A stretch of DNA of 64,000 nucleotides from positions 124,001-188,000 of the forward strand of contig NZ_JAGFOU010000001.1 in the NCBI RefSeq assembly GCF_017592395.1, read 5' to 3'. The notes beneath the pieces were generated by a model. The model did not search any database. It had not been told where the DNA came from and saw only the letters and a list, made by a program, of their open reading frames with translations. Made by a program: the position numbers and the translations under genes. The DNA is from Actinomyces bowdenii (GTDB taxonomy: Bacteria > Actinomycetota > Actinomycetes > Actinomycetales > Actinomycetaceae). The stretch's first letter is position 1, and the number at the start of each line of letters is the position of its first letter. Positions 15,004 through 22,572 of the stretch are shown here, in pieces.

Positions 15004-17542
15004 CCACCCCCGCGGACAGGATGACACCCCGACGCCGACCACCCCTCTGACCGCTGTGGCGCCGCAGGAGAGCGGCAGCCCGGCGGGCTCGGCCCCCGCC
15101 ATGCCCCAGATGCCCCAGATGCGGGGCACCGGCGACGGTGCGCCCGAGGGCGGCGCGCGGCCCGAGCCCGTGCCGCTGCCGGGGGCGCCGGTGGAGGCAC
15201 GGGCCGGTGACCCCTCGGCACCGGTGGCGCGGGGGGCCGGGGATCCGGCCGGGGACGGCGGGCGCCCGGAGGCGGGAGCCCGGCCCGCGGCCGCTGCCGG
15301 TTCCCCTCCTGCCGCCCCGACGGGTGCCGGCGCGGGTCATAGGAGCGCTGATGGCGGAGCAGCGGCGCCGTCGGCTCGCGGCTGGTCAGCCGACCATGGC
15401 CATGACCATGGGCACACCGCCTCCAGGCACCTGCCCGGCGAGGAGCTCGGCATCGCGCAGCCCCTGGCCAAGTCCGACGCCCTCCTGGACCACAACCGCA
15501 GGGGCAGGGCCCATCCTCCCTACGCCCTGCGGATGCCCGAGGCCCGGGCAGCATCCCCGCTGGCCCGCAGCGAGTCCCCGCATCAGGCTCCCGGTGTGCC
15601 CGAGACCCCCAGCGTCCCGCGGGCCGCTGATGTCCCGGAGGTGCCCAGCCTGCCCGAGCCCTCCACTGTCCCCCAGGCGCCCGAGGTTCCGCAGACCCCG
15701 ACTCTGGACGACTCCTCCAGGGAGGATGCGGCCCCTGCGACCCCCGAGGCATCCGCGGCCCCGCCGGCCTCCCCGCAGCCGCAGGAGGCCGGCCATGCCC
15801 CGGCCGGGCCCAGCGGGGCTCCCGCGCAGGCCCCGGAGCCTGCGGGGCCGCGCCCGGCGCCGTCCACTCAGCGTCGCGTCATCGTTGACGATATGCCCGA
15901 GGCCGAGCCGATCATGATGGATGCGGCCACGCCCGAGGAGCCCCTCGACGAGGAGGCGGCCGCGGCGGCGGAGCCCGGCCCCGGCCAGGCAGCGGCCGGC
16001 CAGCAGACGGCGAGCGGACCGGGCGCCTCAGCGCTCCCGCTGTCCGGCGCCGCCCCGGGAGCAGCCGGCAGCCGGGAGTCAGCGGGCGAGCCGGCCTCGC
16101 ACCAGGCGCGGCCCGAGACTGAGCCTGCCGGTTCCCAGGAGCCCTCGGCGCCCGGCGCCGCAGCGCGCCCTGCCGGCGCGGTGGCCGCTCAGCCGCCCGT
16201 CGCGGGCCCTGGCGCCGGGTCTGCCCCGGATGCCGATTCGCCGGCGCCTCTCTCGCCGGGTGCGGGCTCGACGGCGGAGGCCTCCGAGGCCGGGCCGGCC
16301 GTGGAGCCGGCTGAGACGCCCGTCGTCGACCCGGTGGTGGGGGCCGAGGAGGCCGTGGCCGCCGAGCCCGTCTCCCCCCGCGCGGGCGCGGCAGGCCCCG
16401 AGGCTCCCCTGGAGCCCCTGGCCCCCGCCGCCGAGCCATCCGCGGCCCGGGCCTCCTCCGCTTCGTCGATGGAGCCGGCCTCAGGCCCGGTCACCGCATC
16501 AGCCACCGCATCAGCACCAGCCACTGCACCCGAGCCGCTCACCCGGGCTCCCGGTGCCCGGGCGGGCGAGGGACCGCTGGCTCCTGAGGCGCCAGCGGCT
16601 CAGGCCGACCCCGATCAGCCGGCGCAGCCGCTTCCCACCCCTGCGGCGCAGGCGGTGCGGCGCGAGCCCTCGCAGGCCGCTGAGCCCGCAGCGCCCATTG
16701 AGCCCATTGACCCCATTGAGCCCGCAGCGCCCATCGAGCCCATTGAGCCCGCTGCGGCGCCGCTGCGCCACCCCCGGGAGGAGGCCCCCTTGGACGACGG
16801 GGAGGGCATCGTGCCCGCCTCGCCCCCCGAGGCCCCAGCCGCCCTCCAGGAGGTGCAGGCCCCCTCCGAGCCCGAGGAGGCCTCCCCCGAGGTGCGGCCG
16901 GGGGCCCAGCAGGGGCGTGGCTCGGATCCCGAGCCGATGACCGCCTCCCCCCGGAGTGCCGATGAGCGGGACATCCTCCTGGAGGGGGCCACCTCCTCCC
17001 TCTCGCGGCCTCAGAGGCGCACGGCCTCCCACTGGGCGGGGGTGCTGCTGGCTCTCGTCCTGCTCCCGGTGGCCTGGTTCCTGGTCAACGACGGCGCAGC
17101 CGCCCTGACCGGTGGGGATGCCACGGCATGGCCCGCCACGGCCTCGCCGCGAGGGGCCCTGGAGCTGGGGGCGGGCGCGCTGCTCCTGTGCCTGGCGCTG
17201 CTCATGGCGCGCCGCTCCTCCCTGGGCACCCTCGTCCTGGGCGGGATCAGCCTGCTCATCGGCCTGCCCTTCATCGTGGCGCCCGGGTCCGTGGCATCCC
17301 TGCTCGGTCCCACGGTGGAGCGCCTCCAGGCGCACTCCGAGCTGGGCGAGGCGCTGGCCACGTACGCCATGGCCGATGGGCTGACGGGGCGCTTGGCCCT
17401 CATGGGCCTGCTGATCATCATGGTGGGCCTGGTCGCGCACACCTCCCGCCGGGCCGGGCGTCAGGAGCAGGCGGCGCAGGACCGGCACGAGGGCGATGGG
17501 GACCCGGCGGGCCCCCGCCGCCCCCTCGACCGCAGATCATGA
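14993..17542 (+). CDS. Large Pro/Ala/Glu-rich protein with C-terminal 4-helix membrane module
   Basis: 849 aa from GTG 14993, chosen because AAGGAGG stands 5 nt upstream. Residues 1 to ~680 are disordered and rich in Pro, Ala, Glu and Ser, including short repeats such as IEPI-DPIEP and AAPIEPIEP near residues 570-590. The last ~160 residues form about four membrane helices: HWAGVLLALVLLPVAWFLV, LELGAGALLLCLALLMARRSSLG, LVLGGISLLIGLPFIVAPG and LALMGLLIIMVGLVAH. This end resembles each half of the preceding protein. With no N-terminal signal, the long N-terminal region is likely cytoplasmic. Function unknown; possibly a scaffold or division/wall-related membrane protein. Confidence 0.8.
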   Translation: MSTDHPRGQDDTPTPTTPLTAVAPQESGSPAGSAPAMPQMPQMRGTGDGAPEGGARPEPVPLPGAPVEARAGDPSAPVARGAGDPAGDGGRPEAGARPAAAAGSPPAAPTGAGAGHRSADGGAAAPSARGWSADHGHDHGHTASRHLPGEELGIAQPLAKSDALLDHNRRGRAHPPYALRMPEARAASPLARSESPHQAPGVPETPSVPRAADVPEVPSLPEPSTVPQAPEVPQTPTLDDSSREDAAPATPEASAAPPASPQPQEAGHAPAGPSGAPAQAPEPAGPRPAPSTQRRVIVDDMPEAEPIMMDAATPEEPLDEEAAAAAEPGPGQAAAGQQTASGPGASALPLSGAAPGAAGSRESAGEPASHQARPETEPAGSQEPSAPGAAARPAGAVAAQPPVAGPGAGSAPDADSPAPLSPGAGSTAEASEAGPAVEPAETPVVDPVVGAEEAVAAEPVSPRAGAAGPEAPLEPLAPAAEPSAARASSASSMEPASGPVTASATASAPATAPEPLTRAPGARAGEGPLAPEAPAAQADPDQPAQPLPTPAAQAVRREPSQAAEPAAPIEPIDPIEPAAPIEPIEPAAAPLRHPREEAPLDDGEGIVPASPPEAPAALQEVQAPSEPEEASPEVRPGAQQGRGSDPEPMTASPRSADERDILLEGATSSLSRPQRRTASHWAGVLLALVLLPVAWFLVNDGAAALTGGDATAWPATASPRGALELGAGALLLCLALLMARRSSLGTLVLGGISLLIGLPFIVAPGSVASLLGPTVERLQAHSELGEALATYAMADGLTGRLALMGLLIIMVGLVAHTSRRAGRQEQAAQDRHEGDGDPAGPRRPLDRRS

Positions 17543-17590
17543 GCAGCGCCTCACCCCCGGCAGCGGGCCGGAGGCGGGAGGGGCGATGAG

Positions 17591-18313
17591 ATGCGCATGA
17601 GCACCGTCGGCGACGCCGCCCGCGACGCCGTTCCGATCATCATCGGCTACATCACCCTGGGGCTGGCAGCGGGCATGCTGCTGGCGGCCGCCGGCCTGTC
17701 CTGGTGGTGGGCGCCGATCTGGAGCCTGCTCATCTACTCGGGCACCATGCAGATGCTCCTGGTCCCCCTGGCGGCGGCGGGGCAGCCGCTGGCCGCGATC
17801 GCGCTGTCCACGTGCTTCGTCTCGGGCCGCCATGTCTTCTACGGCCTGGGCTTCCCCCTGGAGCGGCTGCGCGGCGGCCCGCTGCGGCGGCTCTACGGCG
17901 TCCATGCGATCACCGACGAGGTCTACGCGCTGCTGGCGGCCAGGGACCGCCGGGTCATGAGCGGGCGCTACCTGCTGTCGGTGGAGGCCATCAGCCATGC
18001 CTCCTGGGTGGTGGGCACGACGGCGGGGGCGCTGGCGGGCACGGGGCTGGCGGCCCTGCTGGGTGAGCGCGTCGAGCTGCTCGGCTTCGTCCTGACCTCC
18101 CTGTTCGTGGTGCTGGCCATCGAGAACTGGCGGCACCACCCCGATGCCGCCGTCGTCTGCCTGGCCCTGGTCGCCAGCGCGACCGGGCTGGCGGTGGGCG
18201 GCTCGGCGATCCTCCTCACCGCTCTGCTGGCCCTGGCGCTGGGCCTGGTAGGGCTCTTCGCCCTGCGCTCCAGGCACCGGTTGCAGGAGGAGCCTGAGGA
18301 GGGGGCATGCTGA
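17591..18313 (+). CDS. azlC: AzlC-family branched-chain amino acid exporter, large subunit
   Basis: 240 aa from ATG 17591 preceded by GGAGGGG. It has seven to eight membrane helices with the family signatures PIIIGYITLGLAAGML near the N-terminus, a GTMQMLLVPLAAAGQPL segment and LSTCFVSGRHVFYGLGFP. AzlC and AzlD together export branched-chain amino acids or their analogues (BrnFE of Corynebacterium exports Leu, Ile, Val and Met). The gene overlaps azlD by 7 bp, which fits an obligatory two-subunit transporter. No Lrp-type regulator is adjacent, so control is unknown. Confidence 0.92.
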   Translation: MRMSTVGDAARDAVPIIIGYITLGLAAGMLLAAAGLSWWWAPIWSLLIYSGTMQMLLVPLAAAGQPLAAIALSTCFVSGRHVFYGLGFPLERLRGGPLRRLYGVHAITDEVYALLAARDRRVMSGRYLLSVEAISHASWVVGTTAGALAGTGLAALLGERVELLGFVLTSLFVVLAIENWRHHPDAAVVCLALVASATGLAVGGSAILLTALLALALGLVGLFALRSRHRLQEEPEEGAC

Positions 18314-18630
18314 GCGACCCGCAGATCGCCGTGGCGGTGGCCGTCGTCGCCCTCATCACCTTCGCCTGCCGCATCCTGCCCTTCGCGCTGCTGCGCGGCC
18401 GTCGGCGCAGCCCCTTGCTGGAGTTCCTGTCCCACGCCATGCCCCTGGGGGTCATGGTCGTGCTGGTGGCCTACACCCTGAGCGGGGTGAGCGCCGCGCC
18501 GGCCAGCTGGGCTCCCGCCGTCTGCGGCATTGGGGCGACGGCGGGCCTGCACCTGTGGCGGGGCTCGATCGCCCTATCGCTCATCGGCGGCACCGGGGCC
18601 TATGTGGCTCTCAGCCTCCTGCTGGCCTGA
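18307..18630 (+). CDS. azlD: AzlD-family branched-chain amino acid exporter, small subunit
   Basis: 107 aa with four hydrophobic helices; start ATG 18307 with GGAGGGGGC immediately upstream, inside the end of azlC. FACRILPFALLRGR and LEFLSHAMPLGVMVVLVAYTL are typical of AzlD/BrnE. It forms the small membrane subunit of the exporter with the upstream AzlC. Length is normal for the family. Confidence 0.9.
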   Translation: MLSDPQIAVAVAVVALITFACRILPFALLRGRRRSPLLEFLSHAMPLGVMVVLVAYTLSGVSAAPASWAPAVCGIGATAGLHLWRGSIALSLIGGTGAYVALSLLLA

Positions 18631-18733
18631 GCCGGGGCGCTCGATGCGACCTCCCGCCCCAGGCGCGCCGCCGGTGGCGGGAGGCGATGGGACCGCGCCC
18701 ACCGCCTCCGAGGGCCGGCGGTAGACTGCGCCG

Positions 18734-19639
18734 ATGCCTGTCACTGCCAACCGCCCGGGCCCCTGGGCCCACCGCGATCTGACCGCCGGGGGGACCCGGT
18801 TCCATGTCGCCCTGGCGGGCGCGGAACCGGCCCTGGACGACGGAGCTGCCCTGATCCTGCTCATCCACGGCTTCCCCGAGTGCTGGTGGACCTGGCGCAG
18901 CGTCATCCCGGCGCTCTCCCAGGCGGGGCACCGGGTGGTGGCCCTGGACCTGCGGGGGTTCGGCGGCTCGGACCGCCCGCCCTCGGGCTACGACCTGGCC
19001 TCACTGGCGCACGACGCCGCGGGGGTCGTGCGCTCCCTGGGCGGGGAGCGGGCCGTCGTGGTGGGGGCGGGGCTGGGAGGCCAGGTGGCCTGGGCGCTGC
19101 CGGGGGTCGCCCCGCATCTGGTCTCGGCCATCGTCCCGGTGGGGGCGCCCCACCCGCTGGCCATGCGCTCCCTGCGGGGCCGGCTGCTCTCGGGGTCAGC
19201 GATGCAGTACCTCGGGCTCCAGATCCCCGGGATCGCGGAGAAGCGCCTGCGCCATCGCGGCAGTCTGGACAGGCTCCTGCGCGCCTGGGCGGGCCCCCAC
19301 ACGCGCGAGGTCCTGGCCCAGCCCGCCGCCTACTACGCCGACCTCCTGGCGCGCCCCGGTGCTGCGCGCTCAGCCCTGGAGCCGCTGCGCCGTCCGCGCC
19401 TGTCCCGGGCCGAGGCCGCCGCCCTGGCCAGGCCAGTGGGGGTCCCGGTGCTCTCGGTGCAGGGAGAGCTCGATCCCGTCCAGCCCGCCCAGGCCTACGC
19501 GCGCGACACCCACCGGGTCAAGGAGCGCCTGCACCAGGTGACGATCCGGGGCGTGGGCCACTTCCCCCAGGAGGAGGCCCCCGCCGACCTGGTCTCGGCG
19601 CTCCTGCCCTTCCTGGAGGAGCACGCCCGCCCCCGGTAG
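18734..19639 (+). CDS. Alpha/beta hydrolase, epoxide-hydrolase (EphE)-like, atypical nucleophile site
   Basis: 301 aa. The oxyanion region HGFPECWWTW and the strand VVALDLRGFGGSDRPP are those of epoxide hydrolase and haloalkane dehalogenase relatives. The acid (GELDPVQP) and the catalytic His (GVGHFPQEE) are visible. At the nucleophile elbow, where GxDxGG or GxSxGG is expected, the sequence is VGAGLGG, so the nucleophile position is Gly. The enzyme may be inactive or use another residue. By gene order it corresponds to Rv3670 (EphE), which also lies near nth and crp. Its substrate is unknown. It converges with nth. Confidence 0.82.
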   Translation: MPVTANRPGPWAHRDLTAGGTRFHVALAGAEPALDDGAALILLIHGFPECWWTWRSVIPALSQAGHRVVALDLRGFGGSDRPPSGYDLASLAHDAAGVVRSLGGERAVVVGAGLGGQVAWALPGVAPHLVSAIVPVGAPHPLAMRSLRGRLLSGSAMQYLGLQIPGIAEKRLRHRGSLDRLLRAWAGPHTREVLAQPAAYYADLLARPGAARSALEPLRRPRLSRAEAAALARPVGVPVLSVQGELDPVQPAQAYARDTHRVKERLHQVTIRGVGHFPQEEAPADLVSALLPFLEEHARPR

Positions 19640-19664
19640 GGGCGCGCGTGCCGGGCCGCTCCTG

Positions 19665-20414
19665 TCAGAGGCCCGCCTGCGGGCAGAGCCCCGCGGTGAG
19701 CAGGGAGCACTCCCCGCAGCGCGGGGCCCGGGCGGTGCACACCGCCCGGCCGTGCTCGATGAGCCGGTGGCAGCCGTCGGTCCACCGCTGGGGCTCCCAC
19801 AGGGCCGCGATGTCCCTCTCCACGCGCAGCGGGTCCTTCGCAGTGGTCCACCCCAGGCGCCGCGAGAGCCGCCCCACATGGGTGTCCACGGTGATGGCCG
19901 GCACGCCGAAGGCGTTGCCCAGCACCACATTGGCGGTCTTGCGCCCCACCCCGGGCAGGGCCACCAGCTCCTCGCGCGAGCGGGGCACCTCGCCCCCGAA
20001 GCGCTCGGTCAGCGCCGCGCCGATCCCCAGCAGGTGCCCGGTCTTGGCGCGCTGGAAGCCCAGGGGGCGCAGGATCTCCTCCAGGTCCTCGCGCCGGGCG
20101 CCTGCGAGCGCGGCGGCGTCGGGGTAGCGGGCGAAGAGGGCGGGCGTGACAGTGTTGACCCGGGCATCAGTCGTCTGGGCGGAGAGCACGGTGGCGATGA
20201 GCAGCTGGAAGGGGCTGCTGTGGATGAGCGCGCAGTGGGCGTCGGGGTGGAGCAGGGCGAGCTCGTCGTCCACGGCGGCCGCGCGCTGCGGTCCGCTCAT
20301 GGCGCGGGCCGCGGGTGCCGGCGCCTCCGCCAGCGCCTCGACGACCGGCACGGCACCGTCGGCACCGTCGGCACCTGCGCGCCCGGCGGCGCCCGCCGGC
20401 TTCTTGGGGCTCAC
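19665..20414 (-). CDS. nth: Endonuclease III (base-excision repair glycosylase/AP lyase)
   Basis: Removes oxidised pyrimidines from DNA and nicks the abasic site. The longest frame starts at GTG 20414 (249 aa). Compared with E. coli Nth it has a ~40-residue low-complexity extension, and Met39 (20300) is a possible true start. The helix-hairpin-helix is LPGVGRKTANVVL with catalytic Lys159; catalytic Asp177 is in TVDTHVGRL. Four cysteines, 226, 233, 236 and 244, should hold a 4Fe-4S cluster, but the last spacing is 7 residues rather than the usual 5. Gene order next to crp matches Rv3674c-Rv3676. Confidence 0.93.
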   Translation of the reverse strand: MSPKKPAGAAGRAGADGADGAVPVVEALAEAPAPAARAMSGPQRAAAVDDELALLHPDAHCALIHSSPFQLLIATVLSAQTTDARVNTVTPALFARYPDAAALAGARREDLEEILRPLGFQRAKTGHLLGIGAALTERFGGEVPRSREELVALPGVGRKTANVVLGNAFGVPAITVDTHVGRLSRRLGWTTAKDPLRVERDIAALWEPQRWTDGCHRLIEHGRAVCTARAPRCGECSLLTAGLCPQAGL

Positions 20415-20574
20415 CCGAACGCCTCCCTCGCAGCATGCTCACACCCGGCCCCAGCCACCTGCCCGTGCGGCCCGGTTCGGGCCTCGGCGGGCAGTGGGGA
20501 CCGGCTGGTCCCGGCCGTCGTCGACCGAGGACATGCTCTGGGATCACACGTCGGATAACAAGCCCTTCGAGCCT

Positions 20575-20602
20575 TTGACACGCGACACAGGAGGGTTACA
20601 AT
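20575..20602 (+). promoter_or_regulatory. Sigma-70-type promoter of crp
   Basis: TTGACA at 20575-20580 and TACAAT at 20597-20602 are separated by 16 bp, a near-consensus housekeeping promoter. It lies about 100 bp before the crp start codon, in a locally AT-richer stretch. This is the best promoter match I see in the window. Confidence 0.75.
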
Positions 20603-20702
20603 GCACGACGGCGTGCCTTGGGTCACAAGACCGTGGCAGGATAGACGTTGAGGGCTCCCGCACGCGGGACGCCAGCCCTACCAGAACACCAGGAGGACCT
20701 CC

Positions 20703-21380
20703 GTGGAAGACACCATCATCTCCAGGATCCCGCTCTTCGAGGGCTTGAACCCGGAGGAGCAGGAGGAACTGCGCGCCATGATGACGCAGACGACGCTGCG
20801 CCGTGGCGAGACTCTTTTCAATGAGGGCGACCCGGGCGACCGGCTCTACATCCTGCTCTCGGGCAAGGTCAAGCTGGGCCACGCCAGCCCCGACGGCCGG
20901 GAGAACCTGCTGGCCGTCCTGGGCCCCGGCGAGATCGTCGGCGAGCTGACCCTGTTCGACCCGGGCCCGCGCTCCACCACCGCCACCGCCGTGGCCCCCA
21001 CCGAGATGCTCACCCTGGACCACAACCAGCTCATGGCCTACGTGGAGTCCCACCCCCAGCTGGCCAAGGACATGCTGCGCGCCCTGGCACAGCGCCTGCG
21101 CCGCACCAACACCGCCCTGGCCGACCTGGTCTTCTCCGACGTCCCGGGCCGCGTGGCCAAGGCGCTGCTCGACCTGGCCGACCGCTTCGGCTCGCCCACC
21201 GAGGACGGCGTCCACGTGCCCCACGACCTCACCCAGGAGGAGCTCGCCCAGCTGGTGGGCGCCTCCCGTGAGACGGTGAACAAGTCGCTGGCCGAGTTCG
21301 TCTCCCGCGGCTGGATCCGCCTGGAGGGGCGCGCCGTCACCCTGCTCGACGTCGACCGCCTGCGCCGCCGGGCCCGCTGA
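20703..21380 (+). CDS. crp: Crp/Fnr-family cyclic nucleotide regulator (GlxR/Crp)
   Basis: 225 aa from GTG 20703 with AGGAGG 6 nt upstream. The N-terminal cyclic-nucleotide-binding beta-roll includes GEIVGELTLFDPGPRSTTATA, the phosphate-binding cassette with Glu and Arg in their cAMP-binding places. A dimerisation helix (LAKDMLRALAQRLRRTN) follows. The C-terminal winged HTH contains LTQEELAQLVGASRETVNKSLAEF. The sequence closely resembles GlxR of corynebacteria and Crp (Rv3676) of M. tuberculosis, global regulators of carbon and energy metabolism. It lacks the cysteines of Fnr. It is transcribed alone from a strong promoter and followed by two hairpins. Confidence 0.94.
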   Translation: MEDTIISRIPLFEGLNPEEQEELRAMMTQTTLRRGETLFNEGDPGDRLYILLSGKVKLGHASPDGRENLLAVLGPGEIVGELTLFDPGPRSTTATAVAPTEMLTLDHNQLMAYVESHPQLAKDMLRALAQRLRRTNTALADLVFSDVPGRVAKALLDLADRFGSPTEDGVHVPHDLTQEELAQLVGASRETVNKSLAEFVSRGWIRLEGRAVTLLDVDRLRRRAR

Positions 21381-21534
21381 GCGGGCCGGCGCCAAGGGGC
21401 CCGGCCCCAGGGCCGCGCCCCGGGTCCCGCCGCAGGCGCCCCTGCGCCCATGCGGCATCGTCACGACGTCGGGCGGGCGGTCTGCGCGCTCGGCGCACCC
21501 CGGCGACGGCGGCCCCGCGGCACGCCGTCCCCCT

Positions 21535-21561
21535 GGGGCGGGGCGGGAGGCGCCCCGCCCC
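21535..21561. terminator. Perfect 11-bp GC hairpin after crp
   Basis: GGGGCGGGGCG at 21535-21545 pairs perfectly with CGCCCCGCCCC at 21551-21561 around GGAGG. It is the first of two tandem hairpins in the 216-bp gap between crp and the convergent small gene. Confidence 0.6.
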
Positions 21562-21565
21562 GGGA

Positions 21566-21593
21566 CGCCCCTGAGGGGCACTCCTCAGGGGCG
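21566..21593. terminator. Perfect 11-bp hairpin between convergent genes
   Basis: CGCCCCTGAGG (21566-21576) pairs with CCTCAGGGGCG (21583-21593) around a 6-nt loop. It ends 4 bp before the stop codon of the small minus-strand gene, so it can act as a two-way terminator for crp and that gene. Confidence 0.65.
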
Positions 21594-21596
21594 CTG

Positions 21597-21761
21597 TCAG
21601 GACAGGGGGCGCTTGAGGTAGGCCACCAGGTTCTCCGAGCCGGTGGGGCCGGGAACGACCTGGACGAGCTCCCAGCCCTCAGCGCCCCATTGGTCGAGGA
21701 TCTGCTTCGTGGCGTGGGTGAGGAGGGGGACGGTGACGTATTCCCATGTCGTGGCTGCCAT
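21597..21761 (-). CDS. Small conserved protein (DUF4177-like, 54 aa)
   Basis: ATG 21761 to TGA 21597. The product begins MAATTWEYVTVPLLTHATKQ, continues with DQWGAEGWELV and ends AYLKRPLS. The pattern W-E-Y..V-P....TK-x-ILDxWG..GWELV is the small beta-alpha domain seen in DUF4177-type proteins, and a protein of this kind is conserved between crp and whiB in actinobacteria. No catalytic residues are evident and the function is unknown. The next gene on the same strand, whiB, starts 455 bp upstream, so this one probably has its own promoter or is read through from whiB. Confidence 0.85.
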   Translation of the reverse strand: MAATTWEYVTVPLLTHATKQILDQWGAEGWELVQVVPGPTGSENLVAYLKRPLS

Positions 21762-21880
21762 GGCCCCAGCCTAGGGTCGCCCGCCCGCGGCCGGAAGCCC
21801 GCACCCGGCGCATGAGACGCGCTCCGCACGGCCGCCGACACCGCGCAGCGGCGCCCGCCGCCCGAACCGGGAGCCGGGGC

Positions 21881-22216
21881 TCAGGAGGCGCAGCGCACCC
21901 GCGCCAGGATGCGGGGGGCCCGGCGGGCGTGGATCTCCGCCACGAGCTCATCGTCCTCCCGCTCCAGCCACACGCCCCAGTCCTCGACCTCGGGGAAGCG
22001 GCGCAGCAGGGCGCGGCGCTCGCGCTCGGTCAGCCCGCCCCAGACGCCGAAGCTCGACTCCGAGTTGAGCGCCTCGGCCAGGCACTCCATGCGCACCGGA
22101 CAGGCGAAGCACACCGAGCGCGCGTCGCGCTGCTCGGCGCCCTTCCCGAAGAGGTAGTCCGGCTGGACAGTCGCGCAAGCGGCCTGTGCTGCCCAGGTCT
22201 GGTCGTTTGCTGCCAT
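21881..22216 (-). CDS. WhiB-family iron-sulfur transcription factor (WhiB4-like by position)
   Basis: 111 aa. Four cysteines, C14, C36, C39 and C45 (the last three in CFACPVRMEC), hold the 4Fe-4S cluster typical of Wbl proteins. The G[V/I]WGG turn (FGVWGG, 56-61) is followed by LTERERRALLRR. These define a WhiB protein, which senses redox state or nitric oxide and regulates genes together with the primary sigma factor. The place next to a ponA2-type gene matches whiB4 (Rv3681c). Family membership is secure, the paralogue assignment rests on gene order. It is divergent from the penicillin-binding protein gene. Confidence 0.92.
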   Translation of the reverse strand: MAANDQTWAAQAACATVQPDYLFGKGAEQRDARSVCFACPVRMECLAEALNSESSFGVWGGLTERERRALLRRFPEVEDWGVWLEREDDELVAEIHARRAPRILARVRCAS

Positions 22217-22572
22217 GAGTCTCTCCCCTAAGACGAACGACAGGTGCCGATGTCGGCCGCGTCACAGCCGTTACCGTATGGCAACCGAACGTCACATGCC
22301 AAATCCCTGGCGAATTCCTGTCATGCATCAGACATCTCACCTCTGGGACCCTGCGGCACCTGCGCTCATGCACCCTGCGTGCCCGCACATCCGACCACAC
22401 CCACCGGCATTCCCCGCATGGGGAGCCCTCTCCGGCCGTTCTCTGTCAGCGAGCCCGACGGCGCGCGGCCACCGCCTTCCCGCCCCGCACCCCACGCTCC
22501 TCCTAGGCTCTTCTCAGCCCATGGGAGGGACTCGCCACACCACCGCCTGGGGATTCCACGTAGTCTGGGGGC
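22217..22572. other. Divergent promoter region between whiB and the penicillin-binding protein gene
   Basis: About 355 bp without a convincing gene. The whiB-proximal ~120 bp are relatively AT-rich and contain the candidate whiB promoter. The half nearer the penicillin-binding protein gene is C-rich and shows no clear -10/-35 pair. Confidence 0.5.
22273..22302 (-). promoter_or_regulatory. Candidate whiB promoter
   Basis: On the minus strand TTGGCA (22297-22302) and TACGGT (22273-22278) are spaced by 18 bp, about 55 bp before the whiB start codon. The hexamers match the consensus only moderately. Confidence 0.35.
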
